Program-made: the position numbers and the translations under genes
The notes under the pieces: generated by a model
Told to the model about the DNA's origin: nothing
Seen by the model: the letters and a program-made list of their open reading frames with translations, nothing else
Database searches by the model: none
From: Amycolatopsis taiwanensis DSM 45107
Lineage (GTDB): Bacteria; Actinomycetota; Actinomycetes; Mycobacteriales; Pseudonocardiaceae
DNA: 64,000 bases
NCBI RefSeq assembly: GCF_000519205.1
Contig: NZ_JAFB01000030.1
Coordinates: 1 to 64,000 of the forward strand
Reading direction: 5' to 3'
In this document: in pieces, positions 55,035-64,000 of the stretch
Position numbering within the stretch: position 1 is the stretch's first letter
Layout: each line of letters begins with the position of its first letter

Positions 55035-55693
55035 CGGAAGATTCCCTCGCGCAGCGCGGTGGCGACCGCGCCGGCGCGGTCGTTGACCTCGAGCTTGCGG
55101 AAGATCGCCCGCACGTGGCTTTTGATGGTCTCCTCGCCGAGCACGAGCCGGGCGGCGATCGCGCGATTGGACAGGCCGGCCACCAGGTAGCCGAGGACCT
55201 CGCTCTCGCGCTGGGTCAGGCTCAGGTGCGCGCCCGGCCAGAACTCACCGGCCTGCAGGCGGGCCGCGGACGCGACGGCACGCCCGGCCATCGTCGGGTC
55301 GACCACCTTTCCGCCGTCCGCGACGAGTTCGAGCTGGCGCACCAGTTCCTCGCCGCTGACCGACTTGAGCAGGTATCCTGCCGCGCCCGCCCGCATGGCC
55401 TGGAAAAGGTACTGCTCGTCGTCGTAGGCGCTGAGCAGGACCACCTTGCGGCCCGGGTCGGCTTCGATCAGCCGACGGCACAAATCCAGCCCGCTCATGG
55501 AGCCGCGCAGCCGCACGTCCGCGACCACGACGTCCGGGTCGAGGGTGGTGACCAGGGCCTGGGCCTCGGTCGCGTCGAGCGCCTGACCGACGATTCGCAC
55601 CCGGCCGCGAAACCGTCCCAGCACGGCCTTGAGTCCTTCGAGGACCATCGCGTGATCGTCAACCACCACGACCCGCAATGGCTGGCTGTTCAT
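55031..55693 (-). CDS. NarL/LuxR-family response regulator
   Basis: A 220-aa two-domain regulator. The receiver domain has acidic VVDDHAMVLEG and phospho-acceptor Asp59 (VVVADVRLRGSMSG). The C-terminal LuxR HTH (~150-215) is SLTQRESEVLGYLVAGLSNR followed by AIAARLVLGEETIKSHVRAI. It is paired with the GAF kinase. Its leader contains the hairpin CCCGCAC-CCCC-GTGCGGG (55747-55764), and its promoter region is shared with phosphoribulokinase on the other strand. Control of the carbon-fixation genes is possible but unproven. Confidence 0.92.
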   Translation of the reverse strand: MNSQPLRVVVVDDHAMVLEGLKAVLGRFRGRVRIVGQALDATEAQALVTTLDPDVVVADVRLRGSMSGLDLCRRLIEADPGRKVVLLSAYDDEQYLFQAMRAGAAGYLLKSVSGEELVRQLELVADGGKVVDPTMAGRAVASAARLQAGEFWPGAHLSLTQRESEVLGYLVAGLSNRAIAARLVLGEETIKSHVRAIFRKLEVNDRAGAVATALREGIFR

Positions 55694-55969
55694 GTCTGGA
55701 GTTTACGCGCCGGACACGCCTTTCCGGCGCGCCGCGAAATCCCCCGCCCGCACCCCCGTGCGGGGGATCGCAGCGCCACCGCCCAGATTTACCTTCGGTG
55801 CACGCTGTGTTGTTCGGAACGTGTTCGGGTAGCCAGGCCGTGACTTTGGTCGTCGGCCGCCGGTTGACCACGATGGCGGCCTGCCTCCCCGCCCACGTGC
55901 AGCGTTGTGCTGGGTCAGCAAGCGTGCTCGTCTCACGTTTTGAATAGCCCGCTAGGGGATGGAGATCGC

Positions 55970-56914
55970 ATGTCGCACAAGCAGATTCGGATGGAGCGTC
56001 TCGATAGCGACCGCGCCCGGCGGCCGGTCATGGTCGCCGTAGCCGGGGACAGCGCGGCCGGCAAGACCACGATGACCGAGGGACTGGCCGAAGCGCTGGG
56101 CTCCGAGCGGGTCACCACGCTGTGCGTCGACGACTACCACCGTTACGACCGGTCCGAACGCAAGAACCTGCCGTTCACCGCGCTCCACCCCGACTGCAAC
56201 TACGTCGAAATCATGGAGCAGCACCTGCAACTGCTCGCGACCGGCCGGCCCATTCTCAAGCCGGTTTACGATCACCACACGGGTCAGCTGACGCGGCCCG
56301 AACTGGTCGAGCCGCACGAGTTCGTGATCGTCGAGGGCCTGCTTCCGTTGCACACCAAGCTGAGCCGCGCGTGCTTCGACATCTCCATCTATCTCGACCC
56401 GCCCGAGGAGATCCGCCGCGAGTGGAAAGTCAAGCGGGACACCGCGAATCGCGGCTACTCCACCGAAGCGGTGCTCGACGAGTTGGTGCGGCGCGAGCTC
56501 GAGTCGGCGGCGTTCATCCGCCCCCAGCGCACCCACGCCGACATCGTCGTCCGGTTCGCTCCGATCGCCGGCCGGCACGATCCCCCCGGCACCCCGCTGT
56601 CGGCGGAGCTGATGCTGCGCCCCACGGTCCGGCACCCGGACCTGACCTGCGTGCTGGCCGACTCCGAACCGCGGGCGATCCACCTCAAGCTCACCCGTGA
56701 TTCCGACGGGCGCCCGGTCGACACCCTGCACATCCACGGGTACGCGCCCCAAGAGGAAACCGTCGTCGTGAAGAAGGCCATCTGGGAATGTCTCGGGGTC
56801 GACGCCGGGGAAGCGCCGGTGACGCTGGGCAGCCTCGGCGGCGACGCCCGGAGCGAACCCCTTGCCATCACACAGCTTCTGCTGCTGTACCACCTGCTCG
56901 ATCCGACCCGCTGA
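55970..56914 (+). CDS. prk: Phosphoribulokinase
   Basis: A 314-aa class I-like phosphoribulokinase making ribulose-1,5-bisphosphate. The P-loop is GDSAAGKTT at residues 26-34, with the uridine-kinase-like VDDYHRYDRSERKNLPFTAL, DHHTGQLTRPELVEP, VEGLLPLHTKLSRACFDISI and YLDPPEEIRREWKVKRDT. ATG 55970 is preceded by GGAG at 55961-55964; an upstream in-frame start at 55907 lacks similarity. The 276 nt between it and the response regulator hold hairpins but no further gene. It converges with cbbX. Confidence 0.93.
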   Translation: MSHKQIRMERLDSDRARRPVMVAVAGDSAAGKTTMTEGLAEALGSERVTTLCVDDYHRYDRSERKNLPFTALHPDCNYVEIMEQHLQLLATGRPILKPVYDHHTGQLTRPELVEPHEFVIVEGLLPLHTKLSRACFDISIYLDPPEEIRREWKVKRDTANRGYSTEAVLDELVRRELESAAFIRPQRTHADIVVRFAPIAGRHDPPGTPLSAELMLRPTVRHPDLTCVLADSEPRAIHLKLTRDSDGRPVDTLHIHGYAPQEETVVVKKAIWECLGVDAGEAPVTLGSLGGDARSEPLAITQLLLLYHLLDPTR

Positions 56915-56929
56915 CCGTGGTCGTCCGGG

Positions 56930-57940
56930 TCAGGGCGTCGCCGGTTCGCCGGTCCGGTGCTCCGAAAACACCCGGCTGGCCAGGAAGTCCTCGGGCTCGA
57001 AGGTCATGAGGTCCTGCTTCCCGCACGCGCGGGCGGTGGCGGCGACCAGCCGGCCGGCCTGCCGGAGCCGGGCGCGTTCCAGCGCGTTGCGGACGCTGCG
57101 GGCATTGGCGAACAGCGGCCGCCGCATCCTGATCTCCAGGTATTCGCGGAAGGTCGCCTCGGATTCCGCGGAGAAACGGTAGTTCTCCCGCTCCAGCATG
57201 CGGTGCGCGATCGCCATCAACTCGTCCGGCGCGTAGTCCGGGAAATCGAGATGGTGCGCGATGCGTGAACTCATGCCGGGGTTCGAGTGGAAGAAATCGG
57301 CCATCCGGTCGGGGTATCCGGCGAGCACCACGACGAGGTCGTCGCGCTGGTTCTCCATGACCTGCAACAGAATTTCGATGGCTTCCTGGCCGTAGTCCCG
57401 TTCGTTCTCCGCGCGGTAGAGGTAGTACGCCTCGTCGATGAACAGCACACCGCCCATCGCTCGCTTCAGGACCTCCTTGGTCTTGGGCGCCGTGTGCCCG
57501 ATGTACTGGCCGACCAGGTCGTCGCGCGTCGTCGCCACGAGGTGGCCACGGTCGAGGTAGCCGAGCCGGTGCAGCAGTTCCGCCATGCGCAGGGCCACGG
57601 TCGTCTTGCCCGTGCCGGGACTGCCGGTGAAGCACATGTGCAGGTTGGGCCGGGTCGCGGTGAGGCCGAACCGCCGGCGCACCCGGTCGATGAGCAGCAG
57701 TGAGGCGATCTCCCGGATGCGCGCCTTCACCGGAGCCAGCCCGACGAGTTCCGCGTCCAGGGTATCGAGCACCTCGTCGATGTTGGACTCCCTGCGCGCG
57801 GCGGCGAGGTCGACCGTCGCGTCGGGCGGGAGCGGCGTCTCGGCCGGCTTGTCCGGTTCGTTCGGCTTCTCCGGTGGCGGCTCGTCCGGTGGTTCACCCG
57901 GCCGCCGGGGCATCGCGAAGCCGCGTTGGGTGCCGTTCAT
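56930..57940 (-). CDS. cbbX: Red-type RuBisCO activase CbbX
   Basis: A 336-aa AAA+ protein that releases inhibitory sugar phosphates from red-type RuBisCO. Walker A GSPGTGKT is at 106-113, the pore loop YIGHT at 146-150, and Walker [11 protein letters not shown] at about 165-174; the sensor regions follow ([24 protein letters not shown]). An unusual N-terminal extension of ~40 residues rich in Pro and Glu precedes the usual start. It overlaps the cbbS stop by 4 nt (ATGA) and is third in the cbbLSX operon. Confidence 0.95.
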   Translation of the reverse strand: MNGTQRGFAMPRRPGEPPDEPPPEKPNEPDKPAETPLPPDATVDLAAARRESNIDEVLDTLDAELVGLAPVKARIREIASLLLIDRVRRRFGLTATRPNLHMCFTGSPGTGKTTVALRMAELLHRLGYLDRGHLVATTRDDLVGQYIGHTAPKTKEVLKRAMGGVLFIDEAYYLYRAENERDYGQEAIEILLQVMENQRDDLVVVLAGYPDRMADFFHSNPGMSSRIAHHLDFPDYAPDELMAIAHRMLERENYRFSAESEATFREYLEIRMRRPLFANARSVRNALERARLRQAGRLVAATARACGKQDLMTFEPEDFLASRVFSEHRTGEPATP

Positions 57941-58368
57941 CGTGGCTCGACCGGGTACCGCTCGCCGGCGGGAGCGTCAAGGGCGTACGGGTGCAGGGCA
58001 TAGCGCAGCCGCCGGTCCACGTCTTCGTGGCGGTCGAGCCGGAATCCGGGTTCCTCCGGCGGCCGGTTGACGATGAATGACAGTGCCGTCGTCTGCCGGC
58101 CGTACGACGCGTCGTAGGCGTTCACGCGCACATACCGGTTGGGATAGGCCCTGCGACACTCGTTCACCTCGTACAGCACGCCAGCCGCGTCATGCAGGTC
58201 GAACATCGGCAGGCCCCACATGTCCCAGTAGTGGTTGCGGGGGTGCGGATCGTCGGTGTGCTCGACGGCCAGCGACCAGCCGTTGTCCAGCGCGTACTGG
58301 ATCTGCCGTGCGATCTCGTCGTTGGTCAGGTCCGGCAGGTAGGAAAAGGTGCCTTGAGTGATGCGCAT
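57937..58368 (-). CDS. cbbS: Ribulose bisphosphate carboxylase small subunit
   Basis: A 143-aa form I small subunit. Typical segments are [60 protein letters not shown] and [13 protein letters not shown]. The C-terminal ~35 residues form the hairpin extension found in red-type (IC/ID) enzymes. ATG 58368 has AGGAGC upstream, 15 nt after the cbbL stop. Confidence 0.95.
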   Translation of the reverse strand: MRITQGTFSYLPDLTNDEIARQIQYALDNGWSLAVEHTDDPHPRNHYWDMWGLPMFDLHDAAGVLYEVNECRRAYPNRYVRVNAYDASYGRQTTALSFIVNRPPEEPGFRLDRHEDVDRRLRYALHPYALDAPAGERYPVEPR

Positions 58369-58383
58369 GCTCGGCTCCTGGAG

Positions 58384-59865
<1,482 letters not shown>

Positions 59866-59931
59866 TCACCATCGTCGCCACGCAGGAATGAAAGGACCAG
59901 CGACTATTCGCACGCATACCTGAGCGATTAC

Positions 59932-59944
59932 TTGATAGTTCCAA
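59932..59944 (-). promoter_or_regulatory. Candidate CbbR (LysR) box in the cbbL promoter
   Basis: TTGATAGTTCCAA is TTG-N7-CAA, an inverted repeat containing the T-N11-A core required by LysR regulators such as CbbR. It lies about 100 nt upstream of the cbbL start, a usual place for an activator site. A single match to a short degenerate motif, so only suggestive. Confidence 0.4.
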
Positions 59945-59947
59945 GCT

Positions 59948-60079
59948 GCGCGAGTCCCACACTCCCGTCGCGCGTGTCCCACCTTCCCGTCGCGCGAGTT
60001 CCACCTTCCCGTCGCTCGAGTTCCGCCTTCCGGTAGACGGGAACGTGGGACTCAGACGACGGGAACGTGGGACTCGCGC
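59948..60079. repeat. Array of six abutting 22-bp units, four direct then two inverted
   Basis: Units at 59948-59969, 59970-59991, 59992-60013 and 60014-60035 share the form GCGCGAGT-CCACCTTCCCGTC with a few substitutions. Units at 60036-60057 and 60058-60079 are the same sequence in reverse complement (GACGGGAACGTGGGACTCGC). They abut without spacers. The arms on either side of 60035/60036 can pair into a long hairpin. Confidence 0.85.
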
Positions 60080-60200
60080 CGCCCGAAGCCTGGCCGCTGG
60101 AAGTCGTGATTTCTTACGACATCTTGGCGTGGTGATCTACCTGATGGTGCTGCTGGCCGTTGCCCTGCATACTCGGGACACCCAGGGGTAGTTCTACCTG

Positions 60201-61172
60201 ATGCGTACGGGTTACATACTGGCCTGCGAGGAATTCGGGCCGGCGGAGTTGGTGTCGCAGGCGCGGCTGGCCGAACAGGCCGGCTTCGAGGGACTGTGGA
60301 TTTCCGACCACTTTCATCCGTGGAACGACCAGCAGGGGCAGAGTCCGTTCGTGTGGTCGGTGATCGGAGCGTTGTCGGAGGCCGTCCGGTTGCCGGTGAC
60401 AACGGCGGTGACGTGTCCGACGGTGCGCGTACACCCCGCGGTGATCGCACAAGCCGCGGCGACCGCGGCGGTGCAGCACGAGGGGCGGTTCGTGCTTGGC
60501 GTCGGCAGCGGCGAGGCGCTGAACGAGCACATCCTGGGAGATCGGTGGCCGCCGGCCGATGTCCGGCTGGAGATGCTGGAAGAAGCGGTCGAGGTGATCA
60601 GGGCACTGCATCGCGGCCGTGAGGTCACCTACCGCGGGCGCCACTACACGGTGGAGAACGCACGAATCTACACCTTGCCAGCGCGATCGGTGCCGATCTA
60701 TGTGTCCGGTTTCGGGATGAAGTCGGCTCGGCTCGCTGGGCGTATCGGCGATGGCTTTATCTGCATGATGCCGAATGCCGAGCTGGTGCGGGCGTTCCGC
60801 GATGCCGGGGGCGGGAACCGGCCGGCGCAGGCGGGTATCAAGGTGTGCCACGCGGACAGCGCCGAGGAGGGCCTGCGGATCGCGCACCGGACCTGGCCGC
60901 ATATCCAGCTTCCCGGTGAGCTCTCACAACTGTTGCCATCACCTCGCCACTTCGAGCAGGCATCCCAGTTGGTGACCCGGGAGAGCATGGCCCAGCAGGT
61001 GCCTTGTGGCCCGGACCCGGAGCCGTACGTCGAGGCGGTGCGCTCCTATGTCGATGCTGGTTTCGACGAGATCTACGTCCAGCAGATCGGGCCAGGGCAG
61101 GAGGCGTTCTTCCGTTTCTGGGAGCGCGAGGTGCGTCCGGCCATCGCGGAAGTGGCGGGTGAGAAGGCTTAA
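60201..61172 (+). CDS. LLM-class F420-dependent oxidoreductase (TIGR03557-like)
   Basis: A 323-aa luciferase-like enzyme resembling F420-dependent glucose-6-phosphate dehydrogenase relatives. It shows MRTGYILACEEFGPAELVSQ at the start, WISDHFHPWNDQQGQSPFVW, the F420 region TCPTVRVHPAVIAQAAATAA, GVGSGEALNEHILGDRWPP and YVSGFGMKSARLAGRIGDGF. The substrate is unknown; homologues often act on alcohols or sugar phosphates. ATG 60201 has GGGGTAG upstream. Its TAA overlaps the antiporter gene stop as a shared TTAA (61169-61172) in convergent orientation. Confidence 0.88.
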   Translation: MRTGYILACEEFGPAELVSQARLAEQAGFEGLWISDHFHPWNDQQGQSPFVWSVIGALSEAVRLPVTTAVTCPTVRVHPAVIAQAAATAAVQHEGRFVLGVGSGEALNEHILGDRWPPADVRLEMLEEAVEVIRALHRGREVTYRGRHYTVENARIYTLPARSVPIYVSGFGMKSARLAGRIGDGFICMMPNAELVRAFRDAGGGNRPAQAGIKVCHADSAEEGLRIAHRTWPHIQLPGELSQLLPSPRHFEQASQLVTRESMAQQVPCGPDPEPYVEAVRSYVDAGFDEIYVQQIGPGQEAFFRFWEREVRPAIAEVAGEKA

Positions 61173-62998
61173 CCGAGGATGAGCAGGCCGGCCAGTACCG
61201 CGGAGCCGAACGCCAGCCAGGCCGTGTAGTCGCCGATGTGCCCGGAATGAAGGCGGTGCAGGGCCGCGACGACAGGACCCATCGCCGTGGACGGGCGGCG
61301 GACCAACCATGGCAGTCGTGACGCGTACAGCGCGAGAAAGGCCACTACGCACGCTGCCCCGGCAGACACGAAGCCCAGGATCAGTCCGGTCGGCTCCCAG
61401 GTGGTTTCCGGCACGCCGCCGGCTGGAGGTGCCGCTGCCGCTCCCAATGCCTGAGCCGTGTAGCCGCCGGGATCGGCGAACAACGCGGCGGCCGGACCGC
61501 TCGCCCGGGCCAGGCCCGGCACGCTGCCCAGCGCCAGGCCACCGGCCAGGAGCAGGGCGATCGCGGCAAGGATCGGCAACGGGGTGTACTTGGTCGGCGG
61601 CCGCTCGTCCGGTTGCTCATCGCGTCCGGTGACGACCTCACCGGCGGTTTGCCGCTCCGGCGGTGGCGGCCCAATGCGGAAGTAGACGCGCAGCGCCACG
61701 CGCAGCACCGTGCCTCCCGTGACCGCCGACACCGCGATCACCAGGGCCGTGAGCCAGGCCTGGCCGCCGGCGTTCTCGACCAGGGACTTGCCCAGCCCGG
61801 TGCCGAAGGGCGGCAGTCCCGCCAGGGCGAGCCCGCCGAGGACGAACAGGGCGCCGTTGAGCCGGCGGTCGCATGCCTGGCCGTACAGGCTCACCTCGTC
61901 CAGGCTGCGATAGCGGTTCAGCAAGGCCCCGGCGAGCAGGAACAGGGCGCCCTTGATCGCGGCGTGCCCCGCGAGGTAGACGCCCGATCCGGCCAGCCCC
62001 AGCGCATTCAGGGCCGCCAGGCCGAGCAGGAACAACCCGATGTGCGCGATGGTCGAGTAGGCGAGCATTCGCTTGATATGCCGCTGAGTTACGCACATCG
62101 AAGCACCGACCACGGCGGTCGCGACCGCGATGACGAGCAGCGTGCGGTGGATTGCGGTCTCGGGTACCACGCTCCGGAAGGCCGTCCAGTACAGCCGGGC
62201 GACCGCGTACACACCCAGCGGCGCCATCGTGCCGGAAAACAGCACGCAGACCGGGGACGGAGCCACCGCGTGCGCGTCGGCGAGCCAGAAATGGAACGGC
62301 ACCGCGGCCGCCTTGACCAGCCATCCGGTGACGATCAGCACGAACGCGGCGCGAACGAGGATGTCCGCGGGTTGCCCGGCCAGCGCGACCGACAACTGTG
62401 GCAGACCCAGTTGGCCCGTTCTCGCGTACAACAGTCCAGTGCCCACCAGGGCCAGGTAACCGCCGAGTGAGTTGATCACGGCGAAGGTGAGTCCACCCTG
62501 CACGGACTCGGGCTCCTCGATCTTCAGGGCCGCCAGCGCGTAGGCGGCGGCCCCCATGAGTTCGAAGAACACGAACATGTCGAACAGGTCGCCGGTCAGC
62601 ACGAACCCCGTCATGCCGGACAAAAACAGCAGCATCAGGGCGTGGTAGTGCGCCTGGACATCGTCGAAGTAGCGCCAGCCGAACAGCAGCGCGCACACGG
62701 TGAGTGCCGCGATCAGCAACGCGAGCGCCGCGGCGGCCCGGTCGGAGACCAGCACGATACCGACCGTCAGGCCCGGACGTGGCTGCCAGCCACCCGACCA
62801 GGTCACGACCCGGTCGCCGGCCGTGACGTGAACCAGCACGCCGGCGACGAACACACCGATCAGCGCGACGGCGGTGGCGATGCTGTCGATCGCGACCCGC
62901 GGCAGCCATCGGCCGATGGCGAGCAGCACGCAGGCGCCGCCTACCGGCAGGACGATCAGCACCGCCGGCAGCGACTGGGGTGTCAGGATCGCCGACAC
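61169..62998 (-). CDS. mnhD: Mrp/Mnh-type cation/proton antiporter subunit D
   Basis: A 609-aa polytopic protein of the proton-conducting NuoL/M/N-MrpD superfamily. It has about 14 helices, the core LSGMTGFVLTGDLFDMFVFFELMGAAAYALAAL-type sequence with acidic Glu on helix 5, lysine-bearing LVKAAAVPFHFWLADAHAVA on helix 7, and HIKRMLAYSTIAHIGLFLLG. The C-terminal extension ends HSGHIGDYTAWLAFG. It couples Na+ or K+ extrusion to proton entry, or serves a membrane-bound oxidoreductase. GTG 62998 begins two bases after the mnhC stop. Confidence 0.87.
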   Translation of the reverse strand: MSAILTPQSLPAVLIVLPVGGACVLLAIGRWLPRVAIDSIATAVALIGVFVAGVLVHVTAGDRVVTWSGGWQPRPGLTVGIVLVSDRAAAALALLIAALTVCALLFGWRYFDDVQAHYHALMLLFLSGMTGFVLTGDLFDMFVFFELMGAAAYALAALKIEEPESVQGGLTFAVINSLGGYLALVGTGLLYARTGQLGLPQLSVALAGQPADILVRAAFVLIVTGWLVKAAAVPFHFWLADAHAVAPSPVCVLFSGTMAPLGVYAVARLYWTAFRSVVPETAIHRTLLVIAVATAVVGASMCVTQRHIKRMLAYSTIAHIGLFLLGLAALNALGLAGSGVYLAGHAAIKGALFLLAGALLNRYRSLDEVSLYGQACDRRLNGALFVLGGLALAGLPPFGTGLGKSLVENAGGQAWLTALVIAVSAVTGGTVLRVALRVYFRIGPPPPERQTAGEVVTGRDEQPDERPPTKYTPLPILAAIALLLAGGLALGSVPGLARASGPAAALFADPGGYTAQALGAAAAPPAGGVPETTWEPTGLILGFVSAGAACVVAFLALYASRLPWLVRRPSTAMGPVVAALHRLHSGHIGDYTAWLAFGSAVLAGLLILG

Positions 62999-63000
62999 GC

Positions 63001-63348
63001 TCAGCCCCGGAGGTGATGCAGTTCGTCGGGTACCACCGTGCCGTGCTGTTTCGCGACCTGAATGACCAGCGCGAGCAGCAAGGCCGTGACCGTCGCCGAC
63101 ACCACGATGTCGGTGAGCGTCATGGCTTGCACGACCGGATCGACCACCGGCGACCCCGGTGGTTCGCTGGAGCCGAAAATCGGGGCCAGCGCGCCCTTCT
63201 GATAGCCGATGGCCAGTAACAGGACATAGGTGCCGGACTGTGCGACCGACACGCAGACCACTGCGTGGACCAGGTTCTTGCTGCGGACCACGCCGAAAAC
63301 ACCGGCGAAGACCAGCCACATCGCGACGAAATAGGGGTAGTAGGACAT
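63001..63348 (-). CDS. mnhC: Mrp/Mnh-type antiporter subunit C (NuoK-like)
   Basis: A 115-aa, three-helix protein of the MrpC/NuoK family: YFVAMWLVFAGVFGVVRSKN, AVVCVSVAQSGTYVLLLAIG and MTLTDIVVSATVTALLLALVIQVA. The signature DPVVQAMTLTDIVVSA with conserved acidic residue is clear. ATG 63348 shares its A with the upstream stop (TGATG), so translation is coupled. Confidence 0.9.
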   Translation of the reverse strand: MSYYPYFVAMWLVFAGVFGVVRSKNLVHAVVCVSVAQSGTYVLLLAIGYQKGALAPIFGSSEPPGSPVVDPVVQAMTLTDIVVSATVTALLLALVIQVAKQHGTVVPDELHHLRG

Positions 63349-64000
63349 CACGATCGACCGGTCCCGTCGCGGCGCATGGCGAGGTCCTGTTCGAGGAACT
63401 GCGCCAGCAACACGACCATCCCGGAGGCGACCGCGATGCCTACGCCCACGCTGAAGATCGGCACGGTCCCGCTGGAAACCAGTTGGCCGAGTTGGCCGGT
63501 CGGCAGGACGTTGGCCAGCAATCCCGCGCCCAGGGCCAATCCCGTGATCCCGAGCGCGACCACGGCGCCCATCCCCACCGCCTCGCCGATCTCGTACCAC
63601 CGCAGCGGGCGCAGGCGCCGCAGGGCCGGATAGCTGCCGGCCACGTAGAGCAGGTGCAATCCGGTGGCCAGCACGACGCCGCCCTGAAAACCGCCGCCCG
63701 GCGTGATCTGCCCGTGCAACACCACGTCCGCCCCCAGTACCAGCGTGATCGGCAACAGCAGGTAGCCCGCCAGCGCGGTTGCCCGCAGCGTCCGGCCCCC
63801 ACCCGGTGGGCGCAGCCGGTGTTCACGTTCACCGGGCCGCAACAACACGGCCGCACCGATGACCGACGCCAGCAGGATGGCCTCCTCCCCGAGGGTGTCC
63901 AGCCCCCGCAGGTCGAAGTTGACCGAGGACACGACGTTCGCCGTGTTGCGGGCGAGCGCGGCCGCGACCGCCGCATCCCGGTAGCCGTGCTGGGTGCCGC
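63348..64000 (-). CDS. mnhB: Mrp/Mnh-type antiporter subunit B, fused to MrpA C-terminal-like segment (partial)
   Basis: The reading frame is open to the window edge, so the gene is 5'-truncated here. The visible 216 residues begin with an MrpA-end/MbhE-like segment (ALARNTANVVSSVNFDLRGL, DTLGEEAILLASVIGAAVLL). They continue with the MnhB domain (LLLPITLVLGADVVLHGQIT, PGGGFQGGVVLATGLHLLYV). GTG 63932 could serve as start, but coding similarity continues upstream to 63998, so the true start lies outside. Four or more membrane helices follow. It belongs to the operon that continues into mnhC and mnhD. Confidence 0.8.
   Translation of the reverse strand, partial: GTQHGYRDAAVAAALARNTANVVSSVNFDLRGLDTLGEEAILLASVIGAAVLLRPGEREHRLRPPGGGRTLRATALAGYLLLPITLVLGADVVLHGQITPGGGFQGGVVLATGLHLLYVAGSYPALRRLRPLRWYEIGEAVGMGAVVALGITGLALGAGLLANVLPTGQLGQLVSSGTVPIFSVGVGIAVASGMVVLLAQFLEQDLAMRRDGTGRS

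Noticed and set aside
59948..60079. CRISPR array
   Set aside because: The 22-bp units abut with no spacers, two are inverted, and there are no cas genes.

Overview
The window reads as chromosomal DNA of a high-GC actinobacterium of the Pseudonocardiaceae (an Amycolatopsis-like organism is the most likely host). The GC content is high. The first 24 kb keeps, in the same order, the block known in Mycobacterium tuberculosis as Rv1691-Rv1713: TPR protein, HAD phosphatase, short ORF, tlyA, nadK, recN, steA, mctB/steB, pyrG, nudix, xerD, parA, scpA, scpB, rluB-type synthase, cmk, der. The genus is inference; no taxonomic search was possible.

Region 1 (1-24.2 kb) opens with the 3' end of a 23S rRNA gene, a 5S gene and a strong rRNA terminator, then the conserved housekeeping block. 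Insertions relative to the mycobacterial order are an F420/LLM oxidoreductase plus aroA on the minus strand, a small ribbon-helix-helix protein between parA and scpA, recQ, and a PlsC-type acyltransferase between cmk and der. Several genes here have a TANNNT -10 hexamer 6-8 nt before a GTG start, the signature of leaderless transcripts. An 84-bp palindromic MITE-like insert lies inside a dispersed intergenic repeat at 19.1-19.3 kb; a copy of that repeat without the insert lies at 27.3 kb.

Region 2 (24.3-34.6 kb) is accessory. It holds a lone P-loop ATPase and a self-contained module of 2-hydroxycarboxylate transporter, class III CoA-transferase, CitE-like lyase and LysR regulator, which looks built for uptake and CoA-dependent cleavage of a 2-hydroxy acid such as malate, citrate or citramalate. 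It also holds a PPOX-type F420 protein, a very large LuxR (LAL) regulator, an NTF2-like protein and a broken methyltransferase.

Region 3 (34.6-49 kb) starts with a complete fdsGBAD operon for a soluble NAD+-dependent molybdenum formate dehydrogenase. It continues with a GNAT acetyltransferase, a TetR locus with a truncated SnoaL gene, an orphan type II thioesterase, an acyl-CoA synthetase, and a TetR-controlled cytoplasmic PaoABC-type molybdenum aldehyde oxidoreductase that ends at a textbook terminator.

Region 4 (49-64 kb) has a VC0807-type membrane protein and PaaX-like regulator pair, then a TetR/DHA2 efflux pump pair with a perfect 24-bp operator palindrome. A Calvin-cycle cluster follows: LysR regulator (CbbR candidate), GAF histidine kinase and NarL-type regulator, phosphoribulokinase, then cbbL-cbbS-cbbX for red-type form I RuBisCO and its activase. 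After a 22-bp repeat array and an F420/LLM oxidoreductase the window ends inside an Mrp/Mnh-type cation/proton antiporter operon. Formate dehydrogenase (NADH plus CO2) and RuBisCO/phosphoribulokinase within 25 kb suggest formate-driven autotrophic or mixotrophic growth. No hydrogenase, true CO dehydrogenase, CRISPR array, prophage or transposase gene was seen.
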